Assembly: GCF_000407605.1 (NCBI RefSeq)
Contig: NZ_ASWO01000007.1
Coordinates: forward strand, 62,001 to 126,000
From: Enterococcus sulfureus ATCC 49903
Lineage (GTDB): Bacteria > Bacillota > Bacilli > Lactobacillales > Enterococcaceae
Length of the DNA: 64,000 nucleotides
Reading direction: 5' to 3'
This document shows, piece after piece, positions 56,030 to 64,000 of this stretch. The position numbers and the translations under genes were made by a program. The notes under the pieces were generated by a model that worked only from the letters and a program-made list of their open reading frames with translations, was not told the origin of the DNA and searched no databases. Position 1 is the first letter of the stretch; each line of letters opens with the position of its first letter.

Positions 56030-57823
56030 TTAAAATCGTGCTTCGTTTTTTCTAGATCTTACAAACCAGAAACCTGCTGCGGCTACAACAAGTGCCCCTA
56101 CTGCTAAGTAAGCATAAATTCCGTTACCACCAGTACCTGGTAGGAATCCTTCATGATTGTTGATAATTGTGATTTCTAAATTGTCGCTTTCTGTTCCGTA
56201 GCTTCCTTCATTAATTGTGAAATCTGTTCTTTCTTTTACAATGACATAACCTTCTGGCGCTTTCACTTCGACCATGGCGTAAGCATTCTCTTCAGCATAT
56301 AGTAACCCTTTTACTTCAAAGTTTCCTTTTTCACCAGATTCAATAATACTTGCTTCAGATTGATTGTCGACATAACGAACACCTTGAGCTGTTGCTGGAT
56401 TGTAGGTTGTTTGTGCGTCTCCAGTTCCTAATCCATTAACTTTATCTGCTGGTCCATTCGTATATTGGATGAATTGTCCTGGTTTCCCAACGATTTCACC
56501 TTGGTTATTTTTAACCGCTTTGTTTAATTGAACAACGAATTGAGCTCCAGCTAAACCATTTTCTGAACTGCCGTCAATTTTTTTGAAATGTTTTCCACCG
56601 ACGATTAATTTAGGTGCTTCTGCTTGTTGTTTATGACTGTCTTCTTCATTTGATTTTTTGAATTCGTATGTCGCACCATTTTGCATGTATACATCTGGGA
56701 CTGCAAATTCATTGATTGTAATCGTGTAGTATACGCGCAATGTTTGACCTGCATATGGTGCTAAAGCTTGTGCAGTTGCTTTTGAAGTTTCATCGTTTAC
56801 TTTGTTATTTAAGTTAAATGCAATCGTAAATCCTGATGGGTCTTTTTGTGTTAATTTGCCATTCACTATTACTGGACCTGTAACGTTTGTTAAGGTATAG
56901 TGAGCAGTTAAATCAGCAGTAATATCTTTATTTTCTTCACTTGGTATAGTAAATTTATCGATTTGATTAAATGTTGTACCGACAACGTTCATTTTATCGC
57001 TGATATTTAAGCGATCATATAACGTTCTTGTTCCATCTTCATATGCTACGCTTTCGCCAATACCATTTGGGACAGTGAAATCTACATAGTATTGAATTTT
57101 ATCGCCGACAGATTGTGCATATCCAGTATCTTCTTTAACTGTGTATTCACCTTTTTTACCAACAGCTAGACCATTTTCAGTTGTTTCTTTTTCATGGCCT
57201 ACCATTTGTTTGTCAAAATCATGTTTGATCACATTTTTTGGATATAATTGAATATCGTTTAATGTTGATCCATCATATTCTACAGGTAATACAACTAACA
57301 TCGGTGCTGCTGTTTCTTTCACATTGGCTGGTGCATTTGTTTCAAAGAACATATACGCTTGATATTGTCCACCAATTTTTGATGGAACACTAAATGTCGC
57401 TTTACCATCCGCATCTGTCACTTTTGTTCCTACAACATCACTTGTCGGTAATGACTCGTTTGTATATTGCTTGCTAACGGTCGTTTGTGCTTGACTAACA
57501 GCTGCTTTTTGTTGCTCAGTTGTTGGACTTGTAACGCCACCTAATGCCTCTTTATATGCTGTATTGTACTCAGCAGTTACATTGTATGCCTTGAACGTCA
57601 CACCAGGTAACGGTTTTGCACTATCAAATTCTGGCATCGCTACCCCAGTATTCGTAACTTCATCTGGCATTTTATCGAATGCTTTTTTATTTAACGTAAT
57701 GTTAACTGAATCACTTTCACTTTCTTCTGCTTTTATTTGATGGCTACCCGCAGTCAATACACCTGCTACGATCGGTAACATCAACATCATACTCATCCAA
57801 AGATTTCTTTTTTTCTTCTTCAT
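56030..57823 (-). CDS. Backbone pilin, LPxTG
   Basis: 597 residues: signal peptide to SHQIKAEE; pilin motif LYPKNVIKH with the polymerising Lys; Cna-B-type domains; E-box YAMVEVKAPEGYVIV; sorting signal FLPGTGGNG, helix and RSRKNEARF tail. Built into a covalently linked pilus by the class C sortase downstream. Start overlaps the basal pilin stop (ATGA). Confidence 0.94.
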   Translation of the reverse strand: MKKKKRNLWMSMMLMLPIVAGVLTAGSHQIKAEESESDSVNITLNKKAFDKMPDEVTNTGVAMPEFDSAKPLPGVTFKAYNVTAEYNTAYKEALGGVTSPTTEQQKAAVSQAQTTVSKQYTNESLPTSDVVGTKVTDADGKATFSVPSKIGGQYQAYMFFETNAPANVKETAAPMLVVLPVEYDGSTLNDIQLYPKNVIKHDFDKQMVGHEKETTENGLAVGKKGEYTVKEDTGYAQSVGDKIQYYVDFTVPNGIGESVAYEDGTRTLYDRLNISDKMNVVGTTFNQIDKFTIPSEENKDITADLTAHYTLTNVTGPVIVNGKLTQKDPSGFTIAFNLNNKVNDETSKATAQALAPYAGQTLRVYYTITINEFAVPDVYMQNGATYEFKKSNEEDSHKQQAEAPKLIVGGKHFKKIDGSSENGLAGAQFVVQLNKAVKNNQGEIVGKPGQFIQYTNGPADKVNGLGTGDAQTTYNPATAQGVRYVDNQSEASIIESGEKGNFEVKGLLYAEENAYAMVEVKAPEGYVIVKERTDFTINEGSYGTESDNLEITIINNHEGFLPGTGGNGIYAYLAVGALVVAAAGFWFVRSRKNEARF

Positions 57824-58602
57824 TTTTTTTCTCCTTTAGTTTGTCGTTTTTTAATAAAAATCAATAGTCCAGCGAATAACACTATACTTGCCCCCAGCCA
57901 TGAAGCCTTGGTTTTCAGCTCATTTGTACTGGGAAAACGCCCAAATTTCGATGATTCTTCAGTCGTTGGTGTATAGTCGGTCGGTGTACTCGGTTCTGTC
58001 GGTACGTAAGGTTCTTCTGGTGTACTTGGTTCTGTTGGCGTAAATGGTTTATCTGGTGTACTCGGTTCTGTTGGTGTAACAGGTTTTGATGGGATCGTGC
58101 CGTCGATAAATTTTGGATAGACATCGATCGTTGTTAAGATCTCATTTGTTTCCACTGATCGAATCGGTAAAATAATGACAGACGGTAGTACCTTTTTCGT
58201 TTGAGTCTGACTTGTTTCACGGACTAGATATACTGCGAAATGTTCGCCATTTTTCATCGGAACCGTAAATGTGCATTCACCCTCTGAATTTGTCGTTGCC
58301 GTTTTGATCGGTGCAGGCAATCCTTCATCACTCAGTAACACTTTATCGGACAAACTTTCACTAAACTTTTTTTCGTCGAAATCTGCAGCTTGTTTTGCTT
58401 CTAAATACATTGATGTAATATCATACAACGCAACCGGCCTATTTCCTAAAATAGTATGTTCGCTATCGCTTTCATCTTCATGCACGATCATCGTGACCAT
58501 TTCAGGAATCGTCTCTGCTCGAATAGCGTGTGTGGTGACTATCATAAAAAAGCTGCTTAAAAACGAAGCCACCAGCAGTTTGCTAAGTCGTCTCTTCATC
58601 AT
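57820..58602 (-). CDS. Minor/basal pilin
   Basis: 260 residues: signal peptide to IRAET; Cna-B-like domain (GNRPVALYDITSMYLEAK, ATTNSEGECTFTVPMKNG); DVYPKFIDG pilin-like motif; Pro-rich stalk of PTEPSTP repeats (about 175-215); sorting signal GRFPSTNELK, hydrophobic helix, KKRQTKGEKK tail. The FPSTN variant motif suggests wall attachment at the pilus base. First gene of the pilus operon. Confidence 0.88.
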   Translation of the reverse strand: MMKRRLSKLLVASFLSSFFMIVTTHAIRAETIPEMVTMIVHEDESDSEHTILGNRPVALYDITSMYLEAKQAADFDEKKFSESLSDKVLLSDEGLPAPIKTATTNSEGECTFTVPMKNGEHFAVYLVRETSQTQTKKVLPSVIILPIRSVETNEILTTIDVYPKFIDGTIPSKPVTPTEPSTPDKPFTPTEPSTPEEPYVPTEPSTPTDYTPTTEESSKFGRFPSTNELKTKASWLGASIVLFAGLLIFIKKRQTKGEKK

Positions 58603-58618
58603 TCTTCTCCTCTTTCAT
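58583..58618 (-). other. Possible 11-codon leader ORF overlapping the basal pilin start
   Basis: ATG at 58618 with GGGGGAG 7 nt before it encodes MKEEKNDEETT and stops at 58583, inside the pilin gene in another frame. It may couple translation to the pilin start at 58602/58599. Confidence 0.3.
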
Positions 58619-59212
58619 GATAGTTCTCCCCCTTTATTTGAATATTTGCTCCCTCTATAGAAGTTTTTTTTACGTAGACTTTATTCATTCATACTGATCC
58701 CCCTCGTTTCACTACTCCCTACTAGTTTTTTTCAGTAGTTATGATTTATTTGTACCTCAAGTATAACGAATACTAGCAAAGTATTTAATCGATTTCCCGT
58801 ACACTTTCGTTATACTATCTAACAAAAACGTAATAAGAAATAATGTTATTTTTTTAAAATAAAATTCCTGAAAAAGTAAAAAAAGTTTACAATATCACAA
58901 AAAATACCAGTTATTTAAAAACTAACTTAACTCTTATTATCATTTCAATATTAGCATTATAACAAACATAATTTATTTTTTCGTTTTTTTCTTATGTTTT
59001 TTTTATAAAAAAAACGATTGATTATTTATATATTTCACATATATTTATAAATTATTTTATAAATATTTATCCTCACTATAAAATAACAAATATTACAAAA
59101 AAACAAGAGATAAAGTTCCCAAACTATCTATTTCATTTTATTTATGATATGATTTATCTAGTTTTTAAAACTAGATAACTACGTTTTAAAAAACAAGTAA
59201 AGGAGTCGTTAC
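58619..59212. promoter_or_regulatory. Gene-free region between divergent pilus and DUF1836 operons
   Basis: AT-rich, ~590 bp, no gene. Toward the pilus side a TATACT (minus strand, about 58758-58763) with a weak TTAAAT 17 nt upstream may be the pilus promoter. On the other side TATGAT (59148-59153) is followed by the perfect inverted repeat TTATCTAGTTTT-T-AAAACTAGATAA (59154-59178) at the expected start site of the DUF1836 gene. Several short A/T tracts lie in the middle; nothing else recognised. Confidence 0.5.
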
Positions 59213-59767
59213 ATGAAACAGTTGCAAGAAGAGCTATATACTTGGGCTCAAACGTTAACTACTTTTCATTTACCTAGATGGCAAGAACTTCCAGATCTGG
59301 AACTGTATATGGACCAAGTAATCAAATTAGTAGACAATTATTTGTCTCCAGTAATTCAAACAGAAAAACACCCTTTATTGACAGCTGCTATGGTAAACAA
59401 TTATGTTAAAAAAAAAATTATCCCCCCCCCTGTCAAAAAGAAATACAATCGTAAGCACTTAGCTTTTTTAATTGCTATTACGTCATTAAAACAAGTATTG
59501 GCGATTGAAGAAATTCGTACCGGGATTTTATTTCAAGGAAAAAAAATTGGGATCCGTCAAGCATATGATGTTTTTTGCGAAACACAAGAACAAGCAATCC
59601 AGCTCATCGGCCTGCAAATACAAGGTGAATTTTCCACCTCTATGACCGATATTCCTTTGGAACTAATTGCGGTTACTGCAGCTGCGCGAAGCTTTGCCGG
59701 AAAATTACTTGCAGAAAAAATGATTGAACTAGAAAAAGTTTATTTAACGAAGGTGGCTACAACGTGA
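59213..59767 (+). CDS. DUF1836 protein, MerR-like HTH
   Basis: 184 residues. LLTAAMVNNYVKKKIIPPPVKKKYNRKHLAFLIA resembles a MerR-type winged helix followed by a coupling helix; DUF1836 is often next to degV. The gene holds an A10 and a C9 homopolymer (59408-59417, 59422-59430). RBS AAAGGAG. The palindrome at its promoter would suit autoregulation. Overlaps degV by 4 nt. Confidence 0.8.
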   Translation: MKQLQEELYTWAQTLTTFHLPRWQELPDLELYMDQVIKLVDNYLSPVIQTEKHPLLTAAMVNNYVKKKIIPPPVKKKYNRKHLAFLIAITSLKQVLAIEEIRTGILFQGKKIGIRQAYDVFCETQEQAIQLIGLQIQGEFSTSMTDIPLELIAVTAAARSFAGKLLAEKMIELEKVYLTKVATT

Positions 59768-60618
59768 CAAATGAAAAAATTGCTGTTTTAGTAGATTCTG
59801 GAACAGATGTACCTGTAGAAATTACAAATCAAGAAGGTGTGTATACAATCCCGTTGCAAATCATTTATAAAGATGCGGTATATAAAGATAAAATCGACAT
59901 CACGCCAGAAGAAGTATACGCGCGATTATCTCAAGAAATCCCAAGTACCTCTTTACCCGATGGTGGTCAGATTTTAGCTGTCTTAGACCAAATCAAATCA
60001 GACGGATACAATAAAATCATCGCTGTCTCGATTTCTAGCGGTTTAAGCGGGACTTATAATATTTTGCGCTTACTCGCAGAAGACAGTGATTTAGAAATGT
60101 TTGTTTTAGATAGTAAAAACATTGGGATCGGTGCTGGTTTGCAGGCGATTCATGCTTATGAATTGATTCAAGCGAAGCTTCCGTTCAACGATATCGTACA
60201 TAAACTAAAACGTGAAGTAAGTAAAACAACGCTTTATTTCAATGTAGCCACTTTAGAATATTTACAAAAAGGTGGTCGTATCGGGCTAGTGTCATCTATA
60301 GTAGGAACTGCACTGCGTTTGAATCCAACAATTTCTTGTAATGAAGATGGGATTTATTACACAGTTGCAAAAACGCGTGGACGTAAAAAAAGCTTAGAAA
60401 ATTTATTAAAACTTTTAAAGGCAGATATTGGCCAACACAAAAACTATCGAATCGCGGTTGCTCACGGAGATGCTTTGGAAGAAGGCGAATGGGTGAGATC
60501 ACTTGTACAAGAGACCTTTCCCGAGGCAAAAGAAGTGTTGTTTGGAACGATCTCTCCTGCACTAGTCGTGCATACAGGTCCTGGACTTGTGGGTTTAGGC
60601 GTTCAATTATTTGATTAA
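59764..60618 (+). CDS. DegV/FakB-family fatty-acid-binding protein
   Basis: 284 residues; IAVLVDSGTDVPVEI, ISVSSGLSGTYNILRL-like (VSISSGLSGTYN), STSLPDGGQI and EYLQKGGRIG, the DegV pattern for holding a fatty acid. Carries acyl chains to FakA kinase. Starts at GTG (59764) within the DUF1836 stop. The only free FakB-like protein in the window. Confidence 0.9.
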   Translation: MTNEKIAVLVDSGTDVPVEITNQEGVYTIPLQIIYKDAVYKDKIDITPEEVYARLSQEIPSTSLPDGGQILAVLDQIKSDGYNKIIAVSISSGLSGTYNILRLLAEDSDLEMFVLDSKNIGIGAGLQAIHAYELIQAKLPFNDIVHKLKREVSKTTLYFNVATLEYLQKGGRIGLVSSIVGTALRLNPTISCNEDGIYYTVAKTRGRKKSLENLLKLLKADIGQHKNYRIAVAHGDALEEGEWVRSLVQETFPEAKEVLFGTISPALVVHTGPGLVGLGVQLFD

Positions 60619-60624
60619 AAAAGT

Positions 60625-60674
60625 GGACAACAAATACTCTCTCCATAATTTTTGGAGGAGAGTATTTGTTGTCC
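60625..60674 (-). terminator. Terminator of cotH
   Basis: GGACAACAAATACTCTC(C)TCC / GGAGAGAGTATTTGTTGTCC, 20-bp stem with one bulge, followed by a T-run on the minus strand; may also stop the degV gene. Confidence 0.85.
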
Positions 60675-60681
60675 ATGTTTC

Positions 60682-62133
60682 TTATTTTAATGAAGTTAGA
60701 TACGTCGTAATTGAAGATGCTTCACTTTGGATCGTACTTTGATCTACAAGGTCACTCGCTTCTTTTTCTAATAAGGCTTGATCTTCTGAAACGATTTTTG
60801 CTGCATCACCACTAGTGACTAGTAAAGCAATTAATTCTGTTTTCTTTTCTTCAATCAATGCAGCAAATGTACTATTTGCTCTAAATTTTTCAGTCAAAGG
60901 ATTTTCTTTATTCATACCACCACGTTGAGTTTTGGTATCTGTTTGGTCATCGGTTTGTGTTTGAGTATCTGTTTGATCTGGAGGAGTTTGCCCATTTGGT
61001 GCTGTTTGACCACTAGGTGCTCCATCTGGCGGTGTACCCATTTGAGTATTCCCTTGATCATCATCATTCATTTGTCCCATTTGACCGCCGCCACCGGGTC
61101 CATTTTGTCCCATCCCACCAAAGGACAGATTTTGATCCCAAGCAATAATTTGGAATTTTTTCGTGTCTTTATCATAAACCCAGTAAGCATTATTTCCTGG
61201 TCCATCGATATCGTCATCATTTCCTACGATATCTTGCATTGCTAAATAAGTCGCAAATTCATCGACATCGACATAATCCGCTAATTTATTTGCAAAGTCT
61301 TCATCACTTGCTTCATTGATAAATTTTAAGAAATTGATCATCGGTGTCATATCATCATCGCCATATTTTTGATCAAACACATCCGTATACGAACTTGCAT
61401 CTTCTCCTCGATAAGAATAATCACCATCTGCATCTGCTTTATAGACTAAAACATTTGTTCCGAAATGTTCTTCTGTCCATAAATCATCATCTGGTGTATC
61501 GATCACCAACCGTAAAGCTTGTGTCGAACCATTAAAAGAAACTTTCGTAAATGCACTTTGTTCTGTTGGAATATCTGCATCACTTAACATAGATAGCGCT
61601 ACTGCTTCATTTAATGACGTTTCGCTATTATTCCCACGAATCACAAAATCGGTACGACCAGAATAACTTTGACCATCGACATATTTATCCAAACGAATAA
61701 TCCAAGGTAATTCTTCTGGATTTACTGTTGATGTTGTATTAGAATCTGTAGTGACTTCACCATTCTTAATTCCTTGACCGCTAGATAATGCATTGCGTAA
61801 AGTTGAATTGCCTTTTAATTTTATACCGACATTTTCAAACTTTTGTCCATCGATCGTTACTGTAGCAGAGATCCATTTCTTTTTCCCATCTTCTTTGTAG
61901 GCTGTCAATGCCGCTTGATAATCATCATCGTTCACGTCAATAGCAATCGTGTGGACACTATCATCCGTAAAAAATGTATTTTCCGTTGTAGTCGTATCAT
62001 TTGTTGTAGATACTGTTGTCGTATTCGTTTTCGTTGTCGAAGACGATGTGCTCGTTGTACCTTGTACGCTACAACCGGCTAAAAGCAGTGTCAATAGAGC
62101 TGTTGATACAAGATAAGTTTTGATTTTTTTCAT
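60682..62133 (-). CDS. CotH-kinase-family lipoprotein
   Basis: 483 residues: lipoprotein signal with LLLAGCS, Thr/Ser-rich linker, then a CotH domain (IAIDVNDDDYQAAL, VGIKLKGNSTLRNA, DFVIRGNNSETSLNEA, DIVGNDDDIDGPGNNAYWVYD, IIAWDQNLSFGG). CotH proteins are atypical protein kinases on the outer surface. Gly/Gln/Thr-rich insertion at ~345-415. Beside pilus and adhesin genes, so surface-protein phosphorylation is possible; this is inference. Confidence 0.88.
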   Translation of the reverse strand: MKKIKTYLVSTALLTLLLAGCSVQGTTSTSSSTTKTNTTTVSTTNDTTTTENTFFTDDSVHTIAIDVNDDDYQAALTAYKEDGKKKWISATVTIDGQKFENVGIKLKGNSTLRNALSSGQGIKNGEVTTDSNTTSTVNPEELPWIIRLDKYVDGQSYSGRTDFVIRGNNSETSLNEAVALSMLSDADIPTEQSAFTKVSFNGSTQALRLVIDTPDDDLWTEEHFGTNVLVYKADADGDYSYRGEDASSYTDVFDQKYGDDDMTPMINFLKFINEASDEDFANKLADYVDVDEFATYLAMQDIVGNDDDIDGPGNNAYWVYDKDTKKFQIIAWDQNLSFGGMGQNGPGGGGQMGQMNDDDQGNTQMGTPPDGAPSGQTAPNGQTPPDQTDTQTQTDDQTDTKTQRGGMNKENPLTEKFRANSTFAALIEEKKTELIALLVTSGDAAKIVSEDQALLEKEASDLVDQSTIQSEASSITTYLTSLK

Positions 62134-62144
62134 AAAGTCCCTCC

Positions 62145-62170
62145 TGTAGATATGATCTACAACGACTATA
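62145..62170 (-). promoter_or_regulatory. cotH promoter with palindrome
   Basis: TATAGT (62165-62170) and the perfect inverted repeat TGTAGAT-CAT-ATCTACA (62145-62161) at the start site or leader. -35 is not clear. Candidate repressor site. Confidence 0.4.
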
Positions 62171-62194
62171 CCGTAGACAACTTAACTGAAGCTT

Positions 62195-62234
62195 AAAAAG
62201 AGGATATGACAGACTTCTGTCACACCCTCTTTTT
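62195..62234. terminator. Terminator of the Cna-B adhesin (GTGACAGA repeat)
   Basis: AAAAAGAGG..TGACAGA / TCTGTCACACCCTCTTTTT with two mismatches. Same GTGACAGA family as the 4.8-kb and 32.5-kb hairpins. Confidence 0.85.
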
Positions 62235-62236
62235 CT

Positions 62237-64000
62237 TTAGTGATATTTTTTTTGATACCAATACACACTCATCATGCCCAAACTAACTACTGTAATACTT
62301 GCTCCGATGATCAATGCTAAGCGTTTTGTCGTACCTCCACCTGTTTCGGGTAATACTCCTTCTGGATGATAGGTATTCCGTAAATTAGCCGTAATTTTCC
62401 CATTTTTTATTGCCGTTTGTTCTGCTGAACTGACGTAGTGAGTAGGAACTTCTTTTTCTTTTACACTGTAACGATATTTTTGATTTGTTTTTTGATCATA
62501 CATCGGTAATTCGGTAAATTTGTAGTACCAATGTCCTTGTTGATCGGCCATAACCGTTTGCTCTTTTATCACTTTGTCGTTTTGAAGCAATTGGACGATA
62601 ATTTCTTTTGGTCGAGTCGCATATTGATTGTTACCATCATCCCAAGTTTTTTCTCCGTCTACTTCTGTTTGTGCATAATTAGAAATCACTTGTGAATCAT
62701 TTGAAATTACTGATTCGTATCCAGGGACCGTTTCTTCTTTCACACTGTACTCGAATTCTTTTCCGGTTTCATCATATTTTGGTAGATTCGTAAATTCATA
62801 GGTCCAATTATTAGCAGCTGTGACGACTTTTGTTTGTTTTGTATCGACAGGATCATCTGCGCTCCCTTTTAGTTTACGATATAGATGAACAGTGATTTGA
62901 TCTGGACGGCCATATCCATTATCATCGTACCATTTTTTCTCGCCTTTTAATGCAATCAACTGAATATTGGTAATGGTTGTTCCATTAACATGACTTTCAT
63001 ATCCTGGAACGGTGATTTCTTTCACTGTATATTGATACTCTTTTCCAGTTTCATCATATTTTACTAAATCCGTAAATTCATATGCCCAATTATTGGCAGC
63101 TGTGACGACTTTTGTTTGACCCGTTTCTTGCCCATTTTTTAATAATGCAACTATAATTTGATTCGGTCGATTTTGATTATCATCAAACCATTTCTTCTCA
63201 CCTGCAATTGACGTTTTTTCCACAGGTTTCATATTTAAAACAATCTCTTTTTCTAATCTTAATGCTTCTGGCATCGTAAAGATTGCTTTATACTGATTTG
63301 GATTCGAGTTACTGATCAAACCGGTTTTCCCATTATCCCCATTCCAAAAATCAGACGTATTTTTCTTAAAACCAATCACCACTTGTTTTCCATCAAAGTC
63401 TTTTTTAGGTGTAATGTTAACAGTAGTAAACGATCCGTTAATTTTTGACTGATTTATCGTTTCAATATTTACAAGATCAAGATTTTTAGAAGTCGACGTC
63501 CATCCTGTTGCTTCATCAATCGTATGCAAAAACAGTTGTTGACCAACTGGTACATTGATAGTATATGTTTTGTTTTGTTCTACGGTATAGGTATCTACAG
63601 GAACTTCTTTATTATTTTTTTTAACTACTGTAGAACTTGTCGGCGTTTCATTTTCAAATTTCAGATAACTTAAATCTTTAAAGGCTTTCTTTAAATTCTC
63701 AATATCTGTTTTCGCTTGAGCATATTTAGTTTGCCAAGTCCAATTAAAAGTGGAATAGCCTCCACTAAACCCATTACCATTTAAATTGTACTGTGGCGTG
63801 AAATCACTATCATGGATCACTAAACGCTGGGATGTGTTTAAATTGTTTGATGCCGCAATTTGCCAAACCATTGTTTGCATACGAAACATGTATAAACGAG
63901 CCATGTCTACATTTGTCGAACTCATCGTACGGTTATTAAACAATTTTGGTACACCATATTGTGCTTTAGTTGGTGTATTCATTCCAGCATTTTCAGCTAA
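62237..64000 (-). CDS. Large Cna-B adhesin, LPETG, N-terminus beyond right edge
   Basis: The frame continues past the ATG at 63982 to base 64000 (LAENAG before it), so the N-terminus is missing. Visible: a helical/N-terminal adhesin part to ~260, then three Cna-B-type domains with KKWFDDN, KKWYDDNGYGRPDQITV, TWDDGNNQYATRP openings and KYDETGKEYQYTVKE repeats, and LPETGGG with helix and YQKKYH tail. May be a tip adhesin of the pilus or a separate MSCRAMM. Confidence 0.9.
   Translation of the reverse strand, partial: LAENAGMNTPTKAQYGVPKLFNNRTMSSTNVDMARLYMFRMQTMVWQIAASNNLNTSQRLVIHDSDFTPQYNLNGNGFSGGYSTFNWTWQTKYAQAKTDIENLKKAFKDLSYLKFENETPTSSTVVKKNNKEVPVDTYTVEQNKTYTINVPVGQQLFLHTIDEATGWTSTSKNLDLVNIETINQSKINGSFTTVNITPKKDFDGKQVVIGFKKNTSDFWNGDNGKTGLISNSNPNQYKAIFTMPEALRLEKEIVLNMKPVEKTSIAGEKKWFDDNQNRPNQIIVALLKNGQETGQTKVVTAANNWAYEFTDLVKYDETGKEYQYTVKEITVPGYESHVNGTTITNIQLIALKGEKKWYDDNGYGRPDQITVHLYRKLKGSADDPVDTKQTKVVTAANNWTYEFTNLPKYDETGKEFEYSVKEETVPGYESVISNDSQVISNYAQTEVDGEKTWDDGNNQYATRPKEIIVQLLQNDKVIKEQTVMADQQGHWYYKFTELPMYDQKTNQKYRYSVKEKEVPTHYVSSAEQTAIKNGKITANLRNTYHPEGVLPETGGGTTKRLALIIGASITVVSLGMMSVYWYQKKYH

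Overview
The window is a low-GC Firmicutes chromosome segment, most likely from a pigmented member of the Enterococcaceae. The family content and gene style are enterococcal (SD-rich starts, LPxTG pili with a class C sortase, HrtBA-type heme efflux, C30 carotenoid genes crtN/crtM, a SecA2/SecY2 locus). Complete histidine genes and crtNM argue against E. faecalis or E. faecium, but the species cannot be fixed from sequence reading alone. Almost everything is on the minus strand.

Region by region. (1) 1-4.8 kb: histidine biosynthesis (hisC-hisZ-hisG-hisD, cut by the left edge) behind a His T-box leader, with a divergent PHP-type histidinol-phosphatase. (2) 4.9-9.9 kb: GNAT acetyltransferase and an aryl-beta-glucoside PTS operon (antiterminator, EIIBCA, 6-phospho-beta-glucosidase) with two RAT/terminator switches. 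(3) 9.9-15.3 kb: glycerate kinase, RarD-type permease, a divergent sortase-like protein, and ahpCF with PerR-like boxes. (4) 15.3-32.3 kb: an accessory Sec (aSec) glycoprotein-export operon, secY2-asp1-asp2-asp3-gtfA-gtfB-...-gtf3-...-secA2. It has no serine-rich-repeat substrate. It carries unfamiliar members: a coiled-coil protein with a 9-bp QEP tandem repeat, a small coiled-coil protein, an actin/ParM-like protein and a membrane-anchored protein. An Rgg/XRE-like regulator gene inside this operon is interrupted by an IStron: a group I intron core (P, Q, R and S elements all recognisable) fused to an IS605-type tnpB. (5) 32.6-40.8 kb: a SipW signal peptidase operon with BsaA/TasA/CalY-like matrix proteins, a sortase-signal-like anchor and a 1381-residue DUF11-type repeat protein, directly upstream of secY2. 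(6) 41.0-54.4 kb: a stress and pigment island with crtN/crtM, DUF1295 and DUF2177 membrane proteins, a DAK2-DegV (FakA/FakB-like) fusion, two paralogous HrtBA-type ABC transporters, two TetR regulators and a DNA photolyase. (7) 54.7-64 kb: a sortase-assembled pilus (basal and backbone pilins, class C sortase with an extra C-terminal domain), a DUF1836/DegV operon, a CotH-kinase lipoprotein and a large Cna-B adhesin cut by the right edge.

Taken together, about 40 kb of the window is an envelope and surface island. The aSec machine, the SipW-dependent fibre operon and the pilus operon offer three separate surface-assembly routes. The carotenoid, heme-efflux, AhpCF and photolyase genes form a redox/light protection group. 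The strongest unexpected signal is the IStron inside a regulator gene of the aSec operon. If the ribozyme splices, the regulator reading frame can be restored from the mRNA. The second is the actin-like plus coiled-coil gene set embedded in the aSec operon.

Limits: no alignment or database search was run. Family names rest on motifs and remembered family features, and splice sites, transposon ends and promoters are read by eye.
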